64,000 nt of DNA from Rickettsiales bacterium (GCA_017475895.1 JAFVEQ010000001.1:28432-92431), one strand, 5' to 3'. Positions 19,232 through 28,456 are shown, counted from the first letter of the stretch. The notes: generated by a model not told the origin, from the sequence alone. Program-made: numbers and translations.

Positions 19232-19686
19232 TGGAAAATAAAGATGATATTATAACAATAGAAGAAATACAACAAATCATACCACACAGGTATCCATTTT
19301 TGTTAGTAGATAAAGTTATAAACTATAAAAAACTAGAATCCTGCACCGGTATAAAAAATGTTACTGTAAACGAAAACTTTTTTCAGGGACATTTTCCAAA
19401 TAACCCAGTTATGCCAGGTGTACTAATAGTTGAAGCTATGGCACAAACTGGAGCTGTATTAGTTGCAAAATCACTGAACTTTGAACCAGGAACGGCTGGA
19501 GTTTTATTTACTGGAATAGAAAGCGTAAAATTTAGAAAATCCGTTTTACCAGGAGATAGATTGGAACTAAACATCAAAATTGTAAGCAACAAAATGAACA
19601 TTTGGTTTTTAGAGGGAACTGGCGTTGTGGATGGCAAAAAGGTAATAGAAGCAAAATTTTCTGCTCTCCTAACAAAAAATAAATAG
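19231..19686 (+). CDS. fabZ: 3-hydroxyacyl-ACP dehydratase FabZ
   Basis: 151 residues. Hot-dog fold with 'IPHRYPFLLVDKV' and the catalytic motif 'GHFPNNPVMPGVLIVEAMAQ' (His and Glu). Dehydrates 3-hydroxyacyl-ACP in fatty acid elongation. It competes with the Lpx enzymes for the same substrate, and clustering with lpx genes is common. Confidence 0.96.
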   Translation: MENKDDIITIEEIQQIIPHRYPFLLVDKVINYKKLESCTGIKNVTVNENFFQGHFPNNPVMPGVLIVEAMAQTGAVLVAKSLNFEPGTAGVLFTGIESVKFRKSVLPGDRLELNIKIVSNKMNIWFLEGTGVVDGKKVIEAKFSALLTKNK

Positions 19687-19691
19687 ACAAA

Positions 19692-20528
19692 ATGAAAAGA
19701 AAAACCATAAAAAATGAAGTACACTTTAGTGGAATCGGTCTTCACTCAGGCGAAAAAGTTAATATTATCCTAAAACCAAATCATAATCACGATGGGATAG
19801 TGTTCATAAAAAACAATAACATAATTCCAGCAAGATACAATAATGTAATAGATACTCGTCTAGGCACCACCATAGGTAACGGAACGGAAAAGATTCTGAC
19901 AATAGAACATCTGATGGCAGCAATATGGTGTTGCAACATAGACGATTTAATCATAGAAATGGATAATCAAGAAGTACCAATACTAGACGGCAGTGCCATT
20001 AATTTTGTAGATGAAATTAAAAAAGCAGGCGTCGCAACATTGAACGAAAATAGAAAATATCTGAAAGTACTGAAGGAAATTGAAGTGGTAGAAGAAGACA
20101 AACATATAAAACTTTTGCCATCCAATGAATTTAACATAGACATCACAGTGGAATTTAACTATGGTAATATAGGAAAACAACATTTTAACTTTAATGGAAA
20201 TAAAGATATTTTCATTGAAGAAATAGCGAACTGTAGAACTTTTTGTAATGAAAGCGAAATTAACTACATGAGGAGTGTGGGACTTGCAAAGGGCGGTAGT
20301 CTAGATAATGCTATGGTTTTTAACAATGATGGTATAATAAATGACAGCGGTCTAAGGTACAAGGATGAGGTGGTAAAACATAAACTTCTAGACTGTGTAG
20401 GTGATCTCTTTACATCGGGCTACAATGTGCTAGCTTCCGTAATATCACATAAAGGAGGACATACACTCAACAACAAAATATTACAAAAATTATTTGAAAA
20501 TAAAAGTAATTTTGAATTAGTGGAATAA
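19692..20528 (+). CDS. lpxC: UDP-3-O-acyl-N-acetylglucosamine deacetylase
   Basis: 278 residues, slightly shorter than the usual 300 or so. Zinc ligands and catalytic residues are in 'TIEHLMAA', 'KHKLLDCVGDL' and 'SHKGGHTLNN'; an N-terminal 'FSGIGLHSG' motif is present. Commits the cell to lipid A synthesis. It follows fabZ by 5 nt, where lpxA stands in most Proteobacteria. Confidence 0.96.
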   Translation: MKRKTIKNEVHFSGIGLHSGEKVNIILKPNHNHDGIVFIKNNNIIPARYNNVIDTRLGTTIGNGTEKILTIEHLMAAIWCCNIDDLIIEMDNQEVPILDGSAINFVDEIKKAGVATLNENRKYLKVLKEIEVVEEDKHIKLLPSNEFNIDITVEFNYGNIGKQHFNFNGNKDIFIEEIANCRTFCNESEINYMRSVGLAKGGSLDNAMVFNNDGIINDSGLRYKDEVVKHKLLDCVGDLFTSGYNVLASVISHKGGHTLNNKILQKLFENKSNFELVE

Positions 20529-20531
20529 AAA

Positions 20532-20565
20532 AAGATGACTTATTTTAAATAAGTCATCTTTTTAA
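20532..20565. terminator. Bidirectional terminator between lpxC and rubrerythrin
   Basis: 13-bp perfect stem, 20532-20544 with 20548-20560, loop TTA, T-rich on the plus side and A-rich before it. Sits between two convergent genes, so it can serve both. Confidence 0.85.
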
Positions 20566-20581
20566 ATCTATAGGTTAAAAA

Positions 20582-21160
20582 CTAGTACAATTTTTCGTCC
20601 AGTGCCACAAAATATTCTCTTTTGTGGTTACAAGCAGGACAAACCAACGGAGCATCTTTCGCTGTAATGTGAAAACCACAGTTTGTACACTTCCAAACGG
20701 TAAGACCTTCTTTTTTAAATAATCCATCCTTTTCAAGATCTTCTATCAACTTTTTAAACCTTTCTTCATGGTAAATCTCGGCCTTTGCTATATTTTCAAA
20801 CACCTGTGCTATCATTTCGAAACCTTCCTCTCTGGCAACTTTAGCAAAATTAGGATACATTTCACTGTTTTCCTCGTGTTCGCCATTTGCAGAAGCAACA
20901 AGATTTTCTAGAGTTGTTCCAATTTTTCCAGCCGGAAATGATGCGGTAATTTCTAATTCATCTCCACCCTCCAGTAACTTAAACAATCTTTTGGCGTGCT
21001 CTTTTTCATGATTTGCAGTTTCCTCAAAAATTGCTGATATTACCGGATAATTTTCCTTTTTAGCAACACTGGCAAAATATGTATATCTATTTCTTGCCTG
21101 CGATTCACCAGCAAATGCCTTTAATATATTTTCCTTTGTTTTTGTATTATCCAATTTCAT
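20582..21160 (-). CDS. rbr: Rubrerythrin
   Basis: 192 residues. N-terminal ferritin-like diiron four-helix domain with two ExxH motifs ('EETANHEKEHAKRL', 'IAKAEIYHEERFKKL'). The C-terminal rubredoxin-like domain has two CxxC pairs ('CTNCGFH', 'CPACNHKREYF'). Reduces hydrogen peroxide in anaerobes and microaerophiles, which points to a low-oxygen life. Stands alone, with its own spacer upstream (21161-21343) in which I find no gene. Confidence 0.95.
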   Translation of the reverse strand: MKLDNTKTKENILKAFAGESQARNRYTYFASVAKKENYPVISAIFEETANHEKEHAKRLFKLLEGGDELEITASFPAGKIGTTLENLVASANGEHEENSEMYPNFAKVAREEGFEMIAQVFENIAKAEIYHEERFKKLIEDLEKDGLFKKEGLTVWKCTNCGFHITAKDAPLVCPACNHKREYFVALDEKLY

Positions 21161-21343
21161 AAAATCATCTTTATTTGTTTTATAAATGTAATGGTACTAA
21201 TTATTTTTAAATAATCAATAAATTTATCGTTATAGGTAGCTTACATATATTATCAACTATACTTATTTAACAATTTTGTCCATTTTTTATTCATTACACT
21301 CAAAATGATAAATAACAAAGGATGTTGGAGATATAAAAATAAA

Positions 21344-21373
21344 AAAATACCAACAGAAAACTGTTGGTATTTT
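21344..21373 (-). terminator. Terminator of rplM-rpsI
   Basis: 13-bp perfect stem AAAATACCAACAG (21344-21356) / CTGTTGGTATTTT (21361-21373), AAAA loop on the plus strand, with T-rich sequence after it on the minus strand. Lies 21 nt downstream of the rpsI stop. Confidence 0.8.
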
Positions 21374-21394
21374 GTGAAAAATATAAAACGATAA

Positions 21395-22024
21395 TTAACG
21401 TTTACTAAATACTTGTCCTTTTCTAGCTTTCTTCAAACCAGCCTTCTTTCTCTCAACTACCCTTGAATCTCTGGTTAAAAGTCCAACAGATTTCAAAGAT
21501 TTTCTGTAGGCTTCTGGATTTAAAAGATTTAAAGCTTTTGCTATACCGTGTTTAATGGCTCCAGCCTGTCCTGATAAGCCACCACCGCATACTGTACAAA
21601 TAACATCAAACTTTCCTTCCGTTTCAGTTACAGCAAACGGTGTGTTTATAACAACCTCAAGAATAGGTCTTTTTAGGTACTCGTCAGCTCCTACCTTATT
21701 GATTGATATGGAACCTGTACCTTTCTTAATCCAAACTCTAGCAACAGCATTCTTTCTTTTTCCGGTAGCGTAAGTTCTATCCAAGTTATCAGATTTTGAT
21801 TTCTCAGACTTAACTTTTCTAACCATTTTTACCTGATTTTCGCTAATTTCTTTAACTTCAACATTTTTTGTTGCAGTTTTTTTGGTTTCCTTAACCTCTT
21901 TAGCATCTTTGGTAGCCTTATCAGTTTTTTTAAGAGTTATTTTCTTTGCAGTAGTCTTTGTTGCTTCAGCTTTCTTTACTACTGGCTTCTTAATGGTAAG
22001 TTTTTCTTTTTTTTCAACTGTCAT
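21395..22024 (-). CDS. rpsI: 30S ribosomal protein S9 with long basic N-terminal extension
   Basis: 209 residues against about 130 in E. coli. Residues 1-78 are Lys/Thr/Ala-rich and histone H1-like; the conserved S9 domain begins at about 83 ('[17 protein letters not shown]') and ends with '[12 protein letters not shown]', the tail that reaches the P-site tRNA. It lies 8 nt downstream of rplM, the universal order. The extension begins directly after rplM and has no alternative start near residue 80, except an internal Met at about 67. Confidence 0.95.
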   Translation of the reverse strand: MTVEKKEKLTIKKPVVKKAEATKTTAKKITLKKTDKATKDAKEVKETKKTATKNVEVKEISENQVKMVRKVKSEKSKSDNLDRTYATGKRKNAVARVWIKKGTGSISINKVGADEYLKRPILEVVINTPFAVTETEGKFDVICTVCGGGLSGQAGAIKHGIAKALNLLNPEAYRKSLKSVGLLTRDSRVVERKKAGLKKARKGQVFSKR

Positions 22025-22032
22025 AACAACTC

Positions 22033-22506
22033 CTAACTTCTCTTAGAATTTTTACTACTCATACTCTTAACATCCAAAACTTCAGGTTTTTGTGCTTCGT
22101 GTGGATGCTTATCACCGGAATAAACAAATAACTTTTTCAAAATGTCTCTTCCCAATGCATTTCTACTAATCATTCTTCTTACGGAATTTTCAATAAGTCT
22201 TTCAGGGGTTTCCTTCAACATTTTGCCTTTTGCTCTGTATTTTATACCACCCATATAACCCGTGTGCCAGTAAAATCTCTCCAATTCTTTACTGCCAGTT
22301 AAAGCAACTTTATCAGCATTAATAACTATAATATAGTCACCGCAGTCCATATTTGGAGTGTATATAACTTTATGTTTTCCTCTTAAGTAATCAGCTATAA
22401 CAACTGACATTCTACCAAGTATTAAATCAGTAGCATCAACAACATACCACTTTCTGGTGATATCTTTTGGTGTTGCTGAAAAGGTTTTCATAATATTTCT
22501 TGTCAT
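22033..22506 (-). CDS. rplM: 50S ribosomal protein L13
   Basis: 157 residues, normal length. '[25 protein letters not shown]' and '[30 protein letters not shown]' are family signatures. First gene of rplM-rpsI. A Met at residue 6 (22491) is an alternative start. Confidence 0.96.
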   Translation of the reverse strand: MTRNIMKTFSATPKDITRKWYVVDATDLILGRMSVVIADYLRGKHKVIYTPNMDCGDYIIVINADKVALTGSKELERFYWHTGYMGGIKYRAKGKMLKETPERLIENSVRRMISRNALGRDILKKLFVYSGDKHPHEAQKPEVLDVKSMSSKNSKRS

Positions 22507-22597
22507 AATACAACATTAATTTTCATAAAACTTATAAATCTTTTTTTGTCTTCGTTTAAGTGGGAGGGAAACGAGCAAAAATACTTTCTCTAAGTTC

Positions 22598-22620
22598 AGT
22601 TTAAGAATAATTCTTAAACT
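22598..22620. terminator. Hairpin between DUF721 gene and rplM
   Basis: 10-bp stem AGTTTAAGAA (22598-22607) / TTCTTAAACT (22611-22620). It lies just after the DUF721 gene on the minus strand and before rplM; T runs are weak on both sides. Possible terminator of the pgpA-rbfA unit. Confidence 0.45.
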
Positions 22621-22636
22621 TTAAAAGTCAATGATT

Positions 22637-23092
22637 TTATATAGTCCTACCAAGATTTAACAAAGCCTGTTTTAATTTACTGTCTTTAATATCAACACAC
22701 AAAACAACATCATTGTTTTCAACTTTTTTAACAGCCTTTCGTTTTACTATTGTTGGTACTTCTTTAACAAACAGATTCATAACTGCACCATAGCCAAACA
22801 ACGTATTGATTTTTTCAATTATATATTGCTTATTGTTATTTAAATAAAAGGATGTAGCAGAATTGTAGCTGACAAAATACACATTCCCCTGTTTACACTC
22901 CTTATCTAAACTAACCTTATCCACACAACAATACTCTAAATATTTTTTATCAACAACATTAAACATATTATTAGCAATGGTATAAAAAAAATTGAACTTT
23001 GGATTCTTCAGTATTGGTTTTAATATAGCCCTTGAAATATTTTGCAAACTTCTAAAACGGTTTTGAAATTCAATTAGATTGTTTTGTGGCAT
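22637..23092 (-). CDS. DUF721 / DciA-like protein
   Basis: 151 residues. The pattern 'FYTIANNMFNVV...YFVSYNSATSFYLNNNKQYIIEKINTLFGYGAVMNLFV' fits DUF721, the family that includes the replicative-helicase loader DciA in bacteria without DnaC. The usual Trp of the family is not conserved here, so the match is by overall pattern. It overlaps the end of rbfA by 23 nt. A helicase-loader role is an inference from family only. Confidence 0.6.
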   Translation of the reverse strand: MPQNNLIEFQNRFRSLQNISRAILKPILKNPKFNFFYTIANNMFNVVDKKYLEYCCVDKVSLDKECKQGNVYFVSYNSATSFYLNNNKQYIIEKINTLFGYGAVMNLFVKEVPTIVKRKAVKKVENNDVVLCVDIKDSKLKQALLNLGRTI

Positions 23093-23465
23093 TACTTTCC
23101 TGTTCTATTAATTCAACAACTCTCTTTTCTTTGTCGTTCTGTTCTTTAAAGCAAAAAATAACCTCCGGAATATATTTATATTTAAGCTTTTGTCCCAATA
23201 TACCTCTTATTTGCTTTATAAAATCAGTGTTTAGTTTTTTAACAAGCTCACCTTTGTGCTTTTCATCAATACCATACATATCAATCAAAACTTTTGCATT
23301 CATTAGGTCCTTACTCAAATCAACATACACAACATTGACAAAAACTTGATTATTCATGAATTGGAAACTACTTTTCGTAAAAACATCATTTAAAACTCTC
23401 TGTAGCTGAGCTGACTTCTGTAGCTGAAAATTGCTTTTTGTTTCCTTCTGATAGTTTATTTTCAT
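23070..23465 (-). CDS. rbfA: Ribosome-binding factor A
   Basis: 131 residues. KH-type fold with 'VNVVYVDLSKDLMNAKVLIDMYG', 'LVKKLNTDFIKQIRGILGQKLKYKYIPEVIF', matching RbfA. Helps mature the 5' end of 16S rRNA in the small subunit. Between the response-regulator gene (3 nt away) and the DUF721 gene (overlap). Confidence 0.88.
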   Translation of the reverse strand: MKINYQKETKSNFQLQKSAQLQRVLNDVFTKSSFQFMNNQVFVNVVYVDLSKDLMNAKVLIDMYGIDEKHKGELVKKLNTDFIKQIRGILGQKLKYKYIPEVIFCFKEQNDKEKRVVELIEQESNATKQSN

Positions 23466-23468
23466 ATT

Positions 23469-24044
23469 TTATATACTCAAACTGTAGGAGCAATCACTAC
23501 ACTCTATAAAGTTTGATACACCTACACAGTTCATTTTGTTCCTTATGTTATGGATTGTAGTTTCAATAACTTTATTGTCAATCACTTTCGTTTCCCACAC
23601 ATACTTCAACAAATCTTCTCTATTACTTTCACCGTTTTTGTATAAAAAATGTATCAGTTCAGTTTCCTTTGTTGTAAGCTGAACAACCTTACTATCGTCC
23701 ACAACAAAAACATTCTTGTTGACATTAATAACACCTTTCATGGTCTTTATAATATTCTTTTCATAATAATTTTTAAAGTCGTTTATTTTTTCTCTCAAGG
23801 TGTTAATTTTGAACGGCATGGTAATATTTATAATATTGTCAACAAAATTCTCCGTTTTATTTATATTTACAATTAAGTGATTTGGAACATAAACATTTGT
23901 AACATAATCTAAAATCTCCTCCCTTTCAACACCGTCAAATATAGCAACATCACAGCCATCTAAATCATCATACACGTCACCATAAAGCTTTTTCAAAAAA
24001 TTTACGATAAAACCATCGTTAGTCTTGACTGCAATCTTCAACAT
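23469..24044 (-). CDS. OmpR/PhoB-like response regulator with degenerate receiver
   Basis: 191 residues. Residues about 1-90 look like a shortened receiver domain in which the usual acidic pocket is hard to find ('DVAIFDG' may hold the aspartate). Residues about 105-190 are a winged-helix DNA-binding domain ('LTTKETELIHFLYKNGESNREDLLKYVW...IETTIHNIRNKM'). Starts directly at the pgpA stop, so it is in one operon with pgpA and rbfA. No sensor kinase is nearby; targets unknown. Confidence 0.75.
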   Translation of the reverse strand: MLKIAVKTNDGFIVNFLKKLYGDVYDDLDGCDVAIFDGVEREEILDYVTNVYVPNHLIVNINKTENFVDNIINITMPFKINTLREKINDFKNYYEKNIIKTMKGVINVNKNVFVVDDSKVVQLTTKETELIHFLYKNGESNREDLLKYVWETKVIDNKVIETTIHNIRNKMNCVGVSNFIECSDCSYSLSI

Positions 24045-24608
24045 CTAGTTAAGATGTATTATTTGTAAAAATATTAACATCAGGACACTATTGGTTAATC
24101 CAGCAAAAACACCACCGACAACGTCATCCAACATAACGCCCATAGCATTCTTCATCTGTGAATCTATCTTGCCTATTATCCACGGCTTTTTTATATCATA
24201 GATTCTGAATAATACTATTGGCAAAACGAGGAAGTATATATACGTAGATATACCGTAGTTTGTTATTAATATCATCAACTCTGTCTTGTTTTTTAAAAAA
24301 AACATAAAAGAAAACGAAATTACAAAAGCCAACAGCTGCCCCACAACTTCATCAATTACCACTTCACTTGGGTCTTCTTTTTTAGTTTCTTCTAGATATT
24401 GCTCCGTAAAACGATAACCAATATAAAATAAAAAACCTATAAGCAATGGCATAACTATATACATTTTTAAGTTTAGCTTTTCTATTATATAGACCATTAT
24501 AAACCACAGTGGTAACGTCAAAATGCTGGCCAATGTTCCCGGACATATTCTACTAAATCCCACACCAAAATAGGTTATTGTCAATCTTTTTATTGAATCT
24601 TTAAACAT
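24045..24608 (-). CDS. pgpA: Phosphatidylglycerophosphatase A
   Basis: 187 residues, with about four hydrophobic segments. PgpA signatures 'FSRICPGTLASI', 'VVIDEVVGQLLAF' and 'RIYDIKKPW...GVMLDDVVGGVFAG' are all present. Removes the phosphate from phosphatidylglycerophosphate in the inner membrane. First gene of its operon, behind a good promoter. Confidence 0.93.
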   Translation of the reverse strand: MFKDSIKRLTITYFGVGFSRICPGTLASILTLPLWFIMVYIIEKLNLKMYIVMPLLIGFLFYIGYRFTEQYLEETKKEDPSEVVIDEVVGQLLAFVISFSFMFFLKNKTELMILITNYGISTYIYFLVLPIVLFRIYDIKKPWIIGKIDSQMKNAMGVMLDDVVGGVFAGLTNSVLMLIFLQIIHLN

Positions 24609-24632
24609 ATCATGACCATCATTTTTTTTACT

Positions 24633-24660
24633 ATGATATTTTTGAAAAAATATTTGTCAA
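24633..24660 (-). promoter_or_regulatory. Promoter of the pgpA operon
   Basis: On the minus strand TTGACA (24660-24655), 16-nt spacer, TATCAT (24638-24633), about 25 nt before the pgpA start. Confidence 0.65.
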
Positions 24661-24758
24661 TCAATAACTTTTACGGTCAATATATAGTTGTATTTACATT
24701 ATTTATTTACATTTAAAAATTAAAAATTATTCTAGAGAAAGAAATAAAGCATTTTAAA

Positions 24759-27098
24759 ATGAAAAGTTTAGTAGTTGTGGAATCACCAGCAAAAGCTAAA
24801 ACAATAAACAAATATCTAGGCAAAGACTACACGGTTCTAGCATCATTTGGACACATTAGACAACTTCCAAAGGAAAACGGGAGTGTTGATCCGGACAATA
24901 ATTTTCATATAAAATACGAAATAGATAGAGCATCACAAAAACACGTAAAGGCATTAGTGGACGCCATGAATGGCTGTGACAAACTAATATTAGCAAGTGA
25001 CCCAGATAGGGAGGGAGAAGCTATTGCTTGGCATGTTGCCGAAGTATTGAAACAAAAAAAAGCAATAAAAAAAGATACTGTAGTGGAAAGAGTCGTGTTT
25101 AATGCCATAACAAAAGCTACAGTTGAAAAAGCCATGACGGAAGCAAGAAATATTGATATGGATTTAGTAAACGCACAACAGGCAAGAGTTGCTTTAGATT
25201 ACTTGGTTGGTTTTACATTATCACCGGTACTTTGGAGAAAATTACCCGGTAGCAGATCCGCCGGTAGAGTTCAATCTGTAGCTCTAAGATTAGTTTGTGA
25301 AAGGCAGGAGGAAATTCTAAATTTTGTCAGTGAAGAATATTGGTCTGTTGATGTAAATGTCACAAATGGTGAGAAAAAAGATATAATAGCAAAATTAGTG
25401 GAAATTAACGGCAAAAAAATTGATAAACTTTTCATAAAAAATGAAAAGCAGGCAAATGATATAAAAAATGAACTAAAGAATGAAAAGTACACTGTAAAAA
25501 ATATAGAAAATAAAGAAATTAAAAGAAATCCATTTGCTCCGTTTACCACATCCACTCTACAACAGGAAGCATCAAAAAAATTAGGGTTTTCCACCAAAAA
25601 AACCATGAGTATAGCACAAAAATTGTATGAAGGTGTAGACGTTGGCGATGGTTCGCATGGTCTAATAACCTACATGAGAACAGATGGTGTTTATACAGCA
25701 CCAGAAGCCATAAGGGAAGTTAGGGAATACATACATGGCAAATATGGTGACAAATATCTGCCAAAAAATGCCATAATATATCAAAACAAAATAAAAAACG
25801 CACAGGAGGCGCATGAAGCCATAAGACCAACAAGCCCAAAAACAACACCGGAAAGCATTAAAAAATATTTAACTGATGACGAATACAAGTTATATGATCT
25901 GATTTGGAAAAGATTGATAGCAAGTCAAATGTCATCGGTGATTATGGATCAAGTATCCATTGATATTGCCACATCAAAACATCTTTTAAGAGCAGTGGGA
26001 AGCGTCATAAAATTCAATGGTTTCTACATATTGTATAACGAAACAAATGAAGATGTTGATGATGAAAAAGATTTAATTTTACCAAATGTAAAGATTGGTG
26101 AGGAATTGAATTTTAAAAATGTAATAATAAAACAACATTTTACAGAACCACCAGCCAGATACACAGAGGCAAGTTTAGTGAAAAAAATGGAAGAGCTAGG
26201 CATAGGTAGGCCTTCCACCTACGCTACAATAATTAGTGTTTTACAGGATAGAGGCTATGTAAAACTAGAGAAAAAAAGATTTATAGCGGAAAACAGAGGT
26301 ATTGTTGTAAACGCGTTTCTAAAAACATATTTTAAAAAATATGTAGAATATGACTATACGGCAAGACTTGAGGATGATTTGGATGTAGTATCCAACGGTA
26401 AAAAAAATTGGCTATCACTGTTGAATGAATTTTGGGTTCCATTTAAAAAGGAAATTGACAAGGCCCTAGAGGTAAAAAATGCCGATGTTTTAGCCGAAAT
26501 AAGCAAAATACTAAACAGATTTTTCTTTGTTAAAGATAAAAATGGTAACATAAATAATAAATGTCCCGATTGCAAAACCGGAACGCTAGGATTGAAGGTT
26601 GGTAAATTTGGAGTATTTATTGCCTGTTCCAATTATCCGAGTTGTAAACACACCGAACAAATAGCATCAGCCGGCAACGAAGAAGTTGAAAATAATGATA
26701 ATATTGGCAGCAAAAGTAAAAATAAGTTTGAAGCAAAACTATTGGGTCAGAAGGATAAGCTAAACGTCTATCTAAAAAAGGGTCCATATGGTTTCTATAT
26801 TCAACTGGGAGAAGACAACGGAAAACCAAAACCAAAAAGAGTTGGTATTCCGAAAAATGTTAGCATAGATGATGTAGATTTTAATAAAGCAAACGCTCTA
26901 TTGGAATTGCCAAGGTTTGTGGGAAAACATCCGGATGACGGCGAAGACATTAAAGCAAATATAGGACCATACGGTCCGTATCTGATATGGAATAAAAAAT
27001 TCTTTTCCGTAAAAAATGATGATATTTTAGATATTACATTAAACAGAGCTTTAGTTGTGATAAATGAAGAGATAAATAAAAAGAAAAATAAAAAATAG
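24759..27098 (+). CDS. topA: DNA topoisomerase I
   Basis: 779 residues. Toprim domain with 'ASDPDREGEAIAWH' (about 70-85), active-site Tyr in 'LITYMRTDGV' (about 305-310), one C4 zinc finger ('CPDCKTGTLGL...CSNYPSCKHTEQ', about 604-632), and a C-terminal DNA-binding repeat ('GPYGPYLIW'). Relaxes negative supercoils. The divergent spacer to pgpA (24609-24758) holds both promoters. Confidence 0.97.
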   Translation: MKSLVVVESPAKAKTINKYLGKDYTVLASFGHIRQLPKENGSVDPDNNFHIKYEIDRASQKHVKALVDAMNGCDKLILASDPDREGEAIAWHVAEVLKQKKAIKKDTVVERVVFNAITKATVEKAMTEARNIDMDLVNAQQARVALDYLVGFTLSPVLWRKLPGSRSAGRVQSVALRLVCERQEEILNFVSEEYWSVDVNVTNGEKKDIIAKLVEINGKKIDKLFIKNEKQANDIKNELKNEKYTVKNIENKEIKRNPFAPFTTSTLQQEASKKLGFSTKKTMSIAQKLYEGVDVGDGSHGLITYMRTDGVYTAPEAIREVREYIHGKYGDKYLPKNAIIYQNKIKNAQEAHEAIRPTSPKTTPESIKKYLTDDEYKLYDLIWKRLIASQMSSVIMDQVSIDIATSKHLLRAVGSVIKFNGFYILYNETNEDVDDEKDLILPNVKIGEELNFKNVIIKQHFTEPPARYTEASLVKKMEELGIGRPSTYATIISVLQDRGYVKLEKKRFIAENRGIVVNAFLKTYFKKYVEYDYTARLEDDLDVVSNGKKNWLSLLNEFWVPFKKEIDKALEVKNADVLAEISKILNRFFFVKDKNGNINNKCPDCKTGTLGLKVGKFGVFIACSNYPSCKHTEQIASAGNEEVENNDNIGSKSKNKFEAKLLGQKDKLNVYLKKGPYGFYIQLGEDNGKPKPKRVGIPKNVSIDDVDFNKANALLELPRFVGKHPDDGEDIKANIGPYGPYLIWNKKFFSVKNDDILDITLNRALVVINEEINKKKNKK

Positions 27099-27118
27099 AG
27101 TCTATTAATATAACTTAG

Positions 27119-27146
27119 TTGACATTTTACAAAAGTATGTTATAAT
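27119..27146 (+). promoter_or_regulatory. Strong promoter of the first small accessory gene
   Basis: Perfect TTGACA (27119-27124), 16-nt spacer, perfect TATAAT (27141-27146) with a TG extended -10. Followed by an AAAGGAGGG ribosome-binding site. Confidence 0.9.
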
Positions 27147-27180
27147 ATACAGTGACTATTACAAAAAGAAAGGAGGGAAA

Positions 27181-27384
27181 ATGTTTCGTAATTTCAATAA
27201 TAACAATCAAGTAAGAAGATTAATAGTAGACGAGGTAGATATGCAGTCACAAATAAGCAATGCTGATCCTGAAGATGTAGAACAAAATCAAGATGCTCAG
27301 CTTGTATTTCTACAACAAACAGAAAGAGCTATAAACGACTTCAATGATATACTTAAGCAACAAATGCTACGAGATTTTCTATAA
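27181..27384 (+). CDS. Small acidic, Gln/Asn-rich protein of unknown function
   Basis: 67 residues, no recognised domain, signal peptide or membrane span. The N-terminus has 'VRRLIVDEVD'; similar 'K/R-LI' motifs recur in the 28517 protein. The real-gene case rests on a perfect promoter, a very strong Shine-Dalgarno (AAAGGAGGG, 4 nt before ATG) and a terminator 20 nt after the stop. Function unknown. Confidence 0.7.
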   Translation: MFRNFNNNNQVRRLIVDEVDMQSQISNADPEDVEQNQDAQLVFLQQTERAINDFNDILKQQMLRDFL

Positions 27385-27403
27385 ATCTAAGAAAATAACA
27401 TTT

Positions 27404-27440
27404 AAATACCTTGTTCATGTTCTTGAACGAGGTATTTTTT
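27404..27440 (+). terminator. Terminator after the 67-residue gene
   Basis: 14-bp stem (27404-27417 with 27424-27437, one G-T pair), 6-nt loop, then T run. Classic Rho-independent shape. Confidence 0.88.
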
Positions 27441-27469
27441 AGATAAATACATACCAATTGATAAACGTG

Positions 27470-27497
27470 TTGACATTCGTCAAAAATATGCTATAAT
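27470..27497 (+). promoter_or_regulatory. Strong promoter of the coiled-coil gene
   Basis: TTGACA (27470-27475), 16 nt, TATAAT (27492-27497), extended -10 TG. Nearly the same sequence as the promoters at 27119, 28455 and 40221. Confidence 0.9.
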
Positions 27498-27525
27498 AGT
27501 TAAAACAACTATATGAGGGAAAAAA

Positions 27526-28409
27526 ATGGAAAATAAACAACAAAAAGAAACAATTTCAGAAGAACAATTTGCCGCTTTGAATGAAGAAATAGATGAAGAA
27601 ATAGAACAATTAGACCAATAATAAATGAAAAAATAAAGAAAATAAAGAAAAAAATAGAAAATAAAGATAAAGGAGCATCATTAGATAATCCAAATCCAGA
27701 AAAAAGTAAAGATGATCGACAAGAAGGCTGGAGAAAATATCGATCTGAACACTTAAACGAAAAACAAAAAACAGTTGAACACTTAAACGAAAAACAAGAA
27801 AAAGTAATTGTTAAACAAAATTCTTCTGAGGAAACGAAAGAGCCAGAATTACTCAATGCTTCAGATAAAGAAACAGAGGAATTAATACAAAACCAACAAA
27901 AAATAAAAACAAACGAATATAAGCAAAGCAATGTTACTGAATCACAAGAGCAAGAGAAACAGATAAAAACAGAAAAGAGCAAACCATTTAGAAGAAGCAG
28001 TGTAGTTACTGAACAAAAAAACCAGAATAATGTAGTAGTTACTTTTGATTCAGAGGATGTTGATCGTCGTCAAAAAAAACAAAATAAATGGATAACAGAT
28101 GCAATAGATAATTTTATTAATGAAAGAAATACTTCAGCCAAAGAACAGACAAAGAAACAAATAGAAGAAGAACAAAAAAAATATAATAAAATGGAACAAA
28201 AAAATGAACAGAGAATGAAGGAAATAGAAGAAGGACTAAAAAAATATAATGATCAACAACAACGTAATGAAAGGATGATAAAGGAAAATATATCGATGAT
28301 GGCAATAAGACCAAAACAAAATAAATTATGTAGTAATATGATAAAAGCTTCAGCCGAATTTGATGGTATAATAGGTCAAAAAAAAATACAACGGTATCTA
28401 TTAAACTAA
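27526..28409 (+). pseudogene. Lys/Glu/Gln-rich coiled-coil protein, frameshifted
   Basis: The ATG at 27526 (after GAGGG) opens 31 residues ending at TAA 27619. A second frame, offset by one missing base, is open from 27597 to 28409 and has no ATG before 28191. Joined near 27600-27620 they make about 294 residues with long heptad-like stretches ('INEKIKKIKKKIE', 'KNEQRMKEIEEGLKKYND') and a duplicated 'EHLNEKQ' block (27746-27797). So one gene with a single-base deletion, or a sequencing error, is likely. It has a strong promoter of its own. No known domain; function unknown. Confidence 0.65.
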
Positions 28410-28420
28410 TTACCACAATT

Positions 28421-28456
28421 AACCGACCCATAGACGCTTAACTTAACAGGTCGGTT
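28421..28456 (+). other. Hairpin overlapping the -35 of the next gene
   Basis: AACCGACC (28421-28428) pairs with GGTCGGTT (28449-28456), 8 bp, loop 20. The right arm includes the first two bases of the downstream TTGACA. Probably a weak terminator of the frameshifted gene. Confidence 0.4.
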
